Below, piece by piece: positions 7,501 through 8,331 of a stretch of DNA of 8,331 nucleotides; within the stretch, counting starts at the first letter, position 1, and each line of letters starts with the position of its first letter. The DNA is taken from the NCBI GenBank assembly GCA_947471105.1, contig CANIYB010000092.1, positions 1-8,331 of the forward strand, given 5' to 3'. This DNA is from Cytophagaceae bacterium (lineage in GTDB: Bacteria; Bacteroidota; Bacteroidia; Cytophagales; Spirosomataceae). The notes beneath the pieces were generated by a model. It saw only the letters and a program-made list of their open reading frames with translations, ran no database searches and was not told where the DNA came from. A program made the position numbers and the translations under genes.

Positions 7501-7917
7501 ACTGCGGCTCAACAATGGGCTGATTTGGATAAATACATCACTCAAGATTCATATTTGAATGGCCGTCGTGGACAATATGCTGAACGTAATGGTGCTGAGT
7601 TACCTTGGTCGGCCAACTTCGACTTTAAAGTAATTCAAGATTTCTACATCAAAGTAGGGGGTCATAAAAACACGTTACAGTTTACTTTAGATGTATTTAA
7701 CTTTGGTAACTATGTGACTCCACAGTGGGGATTAAATCAATCAACACTTCGTGCAGGTTTAATTAGTTATACAGGTAATGATGCAGCTACAGGAAAACCT
7801 GTATTCCAGTTCCCTTATCGTTCTGGTACAACGCCATTAACTGAGACATTCCAAAGATCATTTGGTCTAGGATCTCGTTGGCAAGCACAATTTGGAGTTC
7901 GTTATATCTTTAACTAA
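4594..7917 (+). CDS. Oar-like TonB-dependent outer-membrane receptor with carboxypeptidase-regulatory domain
   Basis: This 1107-residue protein starts with a clear signal peptide: positive residues K3/R4, a hydrophobic core at about 9-23 and a likely cleavage after VFA at residue 29. Residues about 35-118 form a carboxypeptidase-regulatory-like (CarboxypepD_reg) beta-sandwich with GTVVDEKGQGLPGASV and the DGRYNIVNMRVGGPYKITVS pattern. A TonB-box-like segment, LEEVKVVA, lies at 124-131. The plug domain covers roughly 140-250 and includes NNITVDGAFFNNAF and GANINVVTKSGTN. The remainder is rich in alternating, aromatic-ended strands and ends in FGVRYIFN, as expected for an outer-membrane barrel. 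Length and plug sequence resemble Oar-type receptors rather than SusC. No SusD-like lipoprotein gene follows, and a terminator comes 19 bases after the stop, so it appears monocistronic. The ligand is unknown. Codon use is markedly biased (CGT for most Arg, many GGT/GCT), suggesting strong expression. A second in-frame ATG at codon 6 is possible but would shorten the signal peptide. Confidence 0.93.
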   Translation: MQKRFMTNSVLLGAFFALLMMLPVSSVFAQGSTTAALAGTVVDEKGQGLPGASVIAVHEPTGSRYGGSTRADGRYNIVNMRVGGPYKITVSFVGYKNAVQSGIVLTLAQELRQNFKLEVNQSQLEEVKVVASRSSIINSGRTGAATTVGNNQITTLPTLNRSLGDFARLDPRANGLNFAGRNALYNNITVDGAFFNNAFALSSTIGGQSGASPISVDAIDQFQVLIAPYDVRQGMATGANINVVTKSGTNNWSGSGYYFGTDQGLVGNKIGDVVNQYGTFARGQIGARIGGALIKDKLFVFGSFEQETQTDPGSNFVATRTGSEPNKSIAKAADLDRLKDFLMTKFKYNPGAYENWNKEKYSQKVNLRLDWNISDKHKFNVKYNYLRSYADINPSSSGSLSGGRSASATVLPFQGSLYRINNNLDSYIAELNSTFSSSVANNLTVGYTAMRDYRQSPVNDNPFPTVDIGNNDLNELTTFGYEPFSANNILNSDIFQIADNLTIYKGKNVYTFGLAYETNSFMNGFAPNYYGGYQFKSIDDFINSANGDTKVIPARYQQQWSNYSTFPFAEMKGNTFSLYGQDEITAAKGLKLTFGLRADATSFPSFDEPKYTNTYVPSLTFRDGVKLTTNKFPETTVLWSPRFGFNWDVKDDKQTQIRGGLGVFSGRVPYVWLSNQLSNNGVLFGSENLANPTNRPFNPDVNAYRPAITLPLTPTAYNLAVTDPNFKFSQVFRTNLALDKNLGDGWILGLEGIYTKDINAVYLENVNLPNSSVKAVGADNRVIFYTLGANGLPSSVKNFAIYGNVKGVNAPAVGNNTVSSPNISDAIVIKNTDLGYSYAFTATVSKSFENGLFASLAYTNSDSRSVNDGGSIAQSQWRDRVVSGDPNENVASYSSYIQTHRFNAYGSYRLNYLNDKSSTTFGFTYSAAPAGRFSYTYSGDMNGDNQTANDLIFIPRSQSDIMLKDAGTYTAAQQWADLDKYITQDSYLNGRRGQYAERNGAELPWSANFDFKVIQDFYIKVGGHKNTLQFTLDVFNFGNYVTPQWGLNQSTLRAGLISYTGNDAATGKPVFQFPYRSGTTPLTETFQRSFGLGSRWQAQFGVRYIFN

Positions 7918-7936
7918 GATATTTCAATTCCGAAAT

Positions 7937-7967
7937 AAAAAGGCTGCTCGATAGAGCAGCCTTTTTT
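7937..7967 (+). terminator. Strong intrinsic terminator of the TonB receptor gene
   Basis: A perfect 9-base GC-rich stem, AGGCTGCTC (7941-7949) with GAGCAGCCT (7954-7962), closes a GATA tetraloop. It is preceded by AAAA and followed by TTTTT (7963-7967), so the A and T runs extend the stem. It starts 19 bases after the receptor stop codon. The A-tract on the left makes it usable in both directions, so it could also stop leftward transcription coming through the repeat array. Confidence 0.92.
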
Positions 7968-7980
7968 GTTTGTGGTTTTA

Positions 7981-8002
7981 TGGACCTTGAGTCCAATTTT
8001 TT
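7981..8002 (+). terminator. Weak hairpin with T-tract, possible back-up terminator
   Basis: TGGAC (7981-7985) and GTCCA (7991-7995) form a 5-base stem around the loop CTTGA, followed by A and six T residues (7997-8002). The stem is short, so on its own it would be a weak terminator. It lies just after the strong terminator and before the tandem repeats. It may be incidental. Confidence 0.25.
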
Positions 8003-8017
8003 CCGATTATTAATTTT

Positions 8018-8221
8018 GTAGAGACGCGATACTTAGCGTCTAATGTTATCCAGATTATTTTTGTAGAGACGCGATACTTCGCGTCTAATGATATCCAGAT
8101 TAATTTTGTAGTGACGCGATACTTCGCGTCTAATGATATCCAGATTATTTTTGTAGAGACGCGATACTTCGCGTCTAATGTTATCCAGATTATTTTTGTA
8201 GAGACGAGATACCTCGCGTCT
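8018..8221. repeat. Five-copy 45-base tandem repeat with hairpin core
   Basis: Five direct copies start at 8018, 8063, 8108, 8153 and 8198, spaced exactly 45 bases each. A unit is GTAG, then a 20-base core (consensus AGACGCGATACTTCGCGTCT), then a linker that reads AATG(T/A)TATCCAGATTA(T/A)TTTT. The last copy ends after its core at 8221. The cores lie at 8022-8041, 8067-8086, 8112-8131, 8157-8176 and 8202-8221. Copies 2 and 4 form a perfect 8-base stem, AGACGCGA with TCGCGTCT, around a TACT loop. Copies 1, 3 and 5 each carry one stem mismatch at a different place. Linkers are nearly identical, so this is not a CRISPR array. A degenerate linker remnant precedes copy 1 (about 8003-8017). Because 45 is a multiple of three, minus-strand reading frames stay open through the array, but they encode only a 15-residue repeat and do not look like genes. 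Confidence 0.95.
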
Positions 8222-8272
8222 ATTCCCCACAAAAAATAAATAAAAAAGACGCGAGGTATCGCGTCTCTACAA
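8196..8272. repeat. 26-base inverted repeat, REPIN/MITE-like, at the right end of the array
   Basis: The fifth direct copy (8196-8221) and an inverted copy (8247-8272) are reverse complements over 26 bases with one mismatch, C in the inverted copy against A at 8207. They enclose a 25-base A-rich loop. Both share the CCTCGCG variant, whereas copies 1-4 have CTTCGCG or CTTAGCG, so this pair is more closely related to each other than to the rest. Each arm can also fold on itself: the inverted copy has a perfect 8-base stem, AGACGCGA with TCGCGTCT, around GGTA. Two inverted hairpin units at short distance are the arrangement seen in REPINs and in some non-autonomous palindromic elements. No RAYT transposase gene is in the window. 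Confidence 0.8.
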
Positions 8273-8277
8273 GGAAT

Positions 8278-8304
8278 AAAAAAAACCGGGTTTCCCCGGT
8301 TTTT
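8278..8304 (-). terminator. Intrinsic terminator, best read leftward
   Basis: The stem AAAAACCGGG (8281-8290) pairs with CCCGGTTTTT (8295-8304) around the loop TTTC. On the minus strand the stem is followed by a run of eight T residues (complement of 8278-8285), giving a good terminator for a gene entering from the right edge. In the plus direction the T run is only five long and lies inside the stem, so that orientation is possible but weaker. Confidence 0.8.
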
Positions 8305-8305
8305 A

Positions 8306-8331
8306 CTAAAACTCTTTATGATGTGCCATTC
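8306..8331 (-). CDS. Possible last codons of a minus-strand gene entering from the right edge
   Basis: On the minus strand the bases at the edge read in one frame as Met-Ala-His-His-Lys-Glu-Phe followed by TAG (8306-8308), one base before the leftward terminator. A second frame gives Asn-Gly-Thr-Ser then TAA (8316-8318), equally compatible with a gene end. The case rests on the terminator orientation only. Seven residues are too few to identify a protein, and the edge may be non-coding. Confidence 0.3.

Noticed and set aside
7978..8232. Minus-strand open reading frames of 84 and 65 codons across the repeat array, encoding a 15-residue repeat
   Set aside because: The frames are open only because 45 bases is a multiple of three and the unit lacks stops in those frames. 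Two different frames give equally repetitive peptides, and there is no start context or domain similarity.
8018..8272. CRISPR-like regular repeat array
   Set aside because: The period is regular, but the segments between the hairpin cores are almost identical rather than unique spacers, and no cas gene is present. It is a tandem duplication of a 45-base unit.
8018..8272. Integron attC array or attachment sites
   Set aside because: There is no integrase, no gene cassettes between the hairpins, and no typical attC R' and R'' core sites; units are only 45 bases apart.

Overview
The window looks like a chromosomal segment of a low-to-mid GC member of the Bacteroidota, probably Cytophagales-like. 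The evidence is a very large Oar-type TonB-dependent receptor with an N-terminal carboxypeptidase-regulatory domain, almost no Shine-Dalgarno sequences ahead of start codons, a TAnnTTTG-type -7 box upstream of selD, and a short RsmI-like methyltransferase of the form I associate with this phylum. The genus cannot be named from the sequence alone.

Layout. Positions 1-189 hold the 3' end of a plus-strand CoA-binding (YccU-like) gene. Its stop codon abuts the stop codon of a convergent six-gene minus-strand cluster at 190-4339. In transcription order the cluster reads selD, an alpha/beta hydrolase (YbfF-like), an RsmI-like SAM methyltransferase, a metallo-beta-lactamase-fold hydrolase (glyoxalase II-like), pssA and purS. 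Four of the five junctions are 4-base ATGA start/stop overlaps. The fifth is a 41-base gap between the methyltransferase and the MBL hydrolase. This looks like a translationally coupled housekeeping operon mixing selenophosphate synthesis, phospholipid synthesis and purine synthesis. The genes share no single pathway, so shared transcription is the more likely link.

A 254-base divergent intergenic region (4340-4593) separates selD from a plus-strand 1107-residue TonB-dependent receptor (4594-7917). The receptor has a signal peptide, a carboxypeptidase-regulatory-like domain, a plug and a beta-barrel. No susD-like lipoprotein gene follows it; a strong hairpin-plus-T-tract terminator does (7937-7967).

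The last 414 bases (7918-8331) hold no convincing complete gene. They carry five direct copies of an exactly 45-base repeat, each with a GC-rich hairpin core (AGACGCGA / TCGCGTCT), and a sixth copy of the core in inverted orientation at the right end. Copy five and the inverted copy together make a 26-base inverted repeat with one mismatch, resembling a REP/REPIN or MITE-like element. A second terminator (8278-8304), best oriented for leftward transcription, follows what may be the last few codons of a minus-strand gene running in from the right edge.

I do not see a defence system, CRISPR array, integron, phage or transposase gene. The repeat array is the most unusual item; the rest is conventional, and I see no clear evidence of a new multi-gene system.
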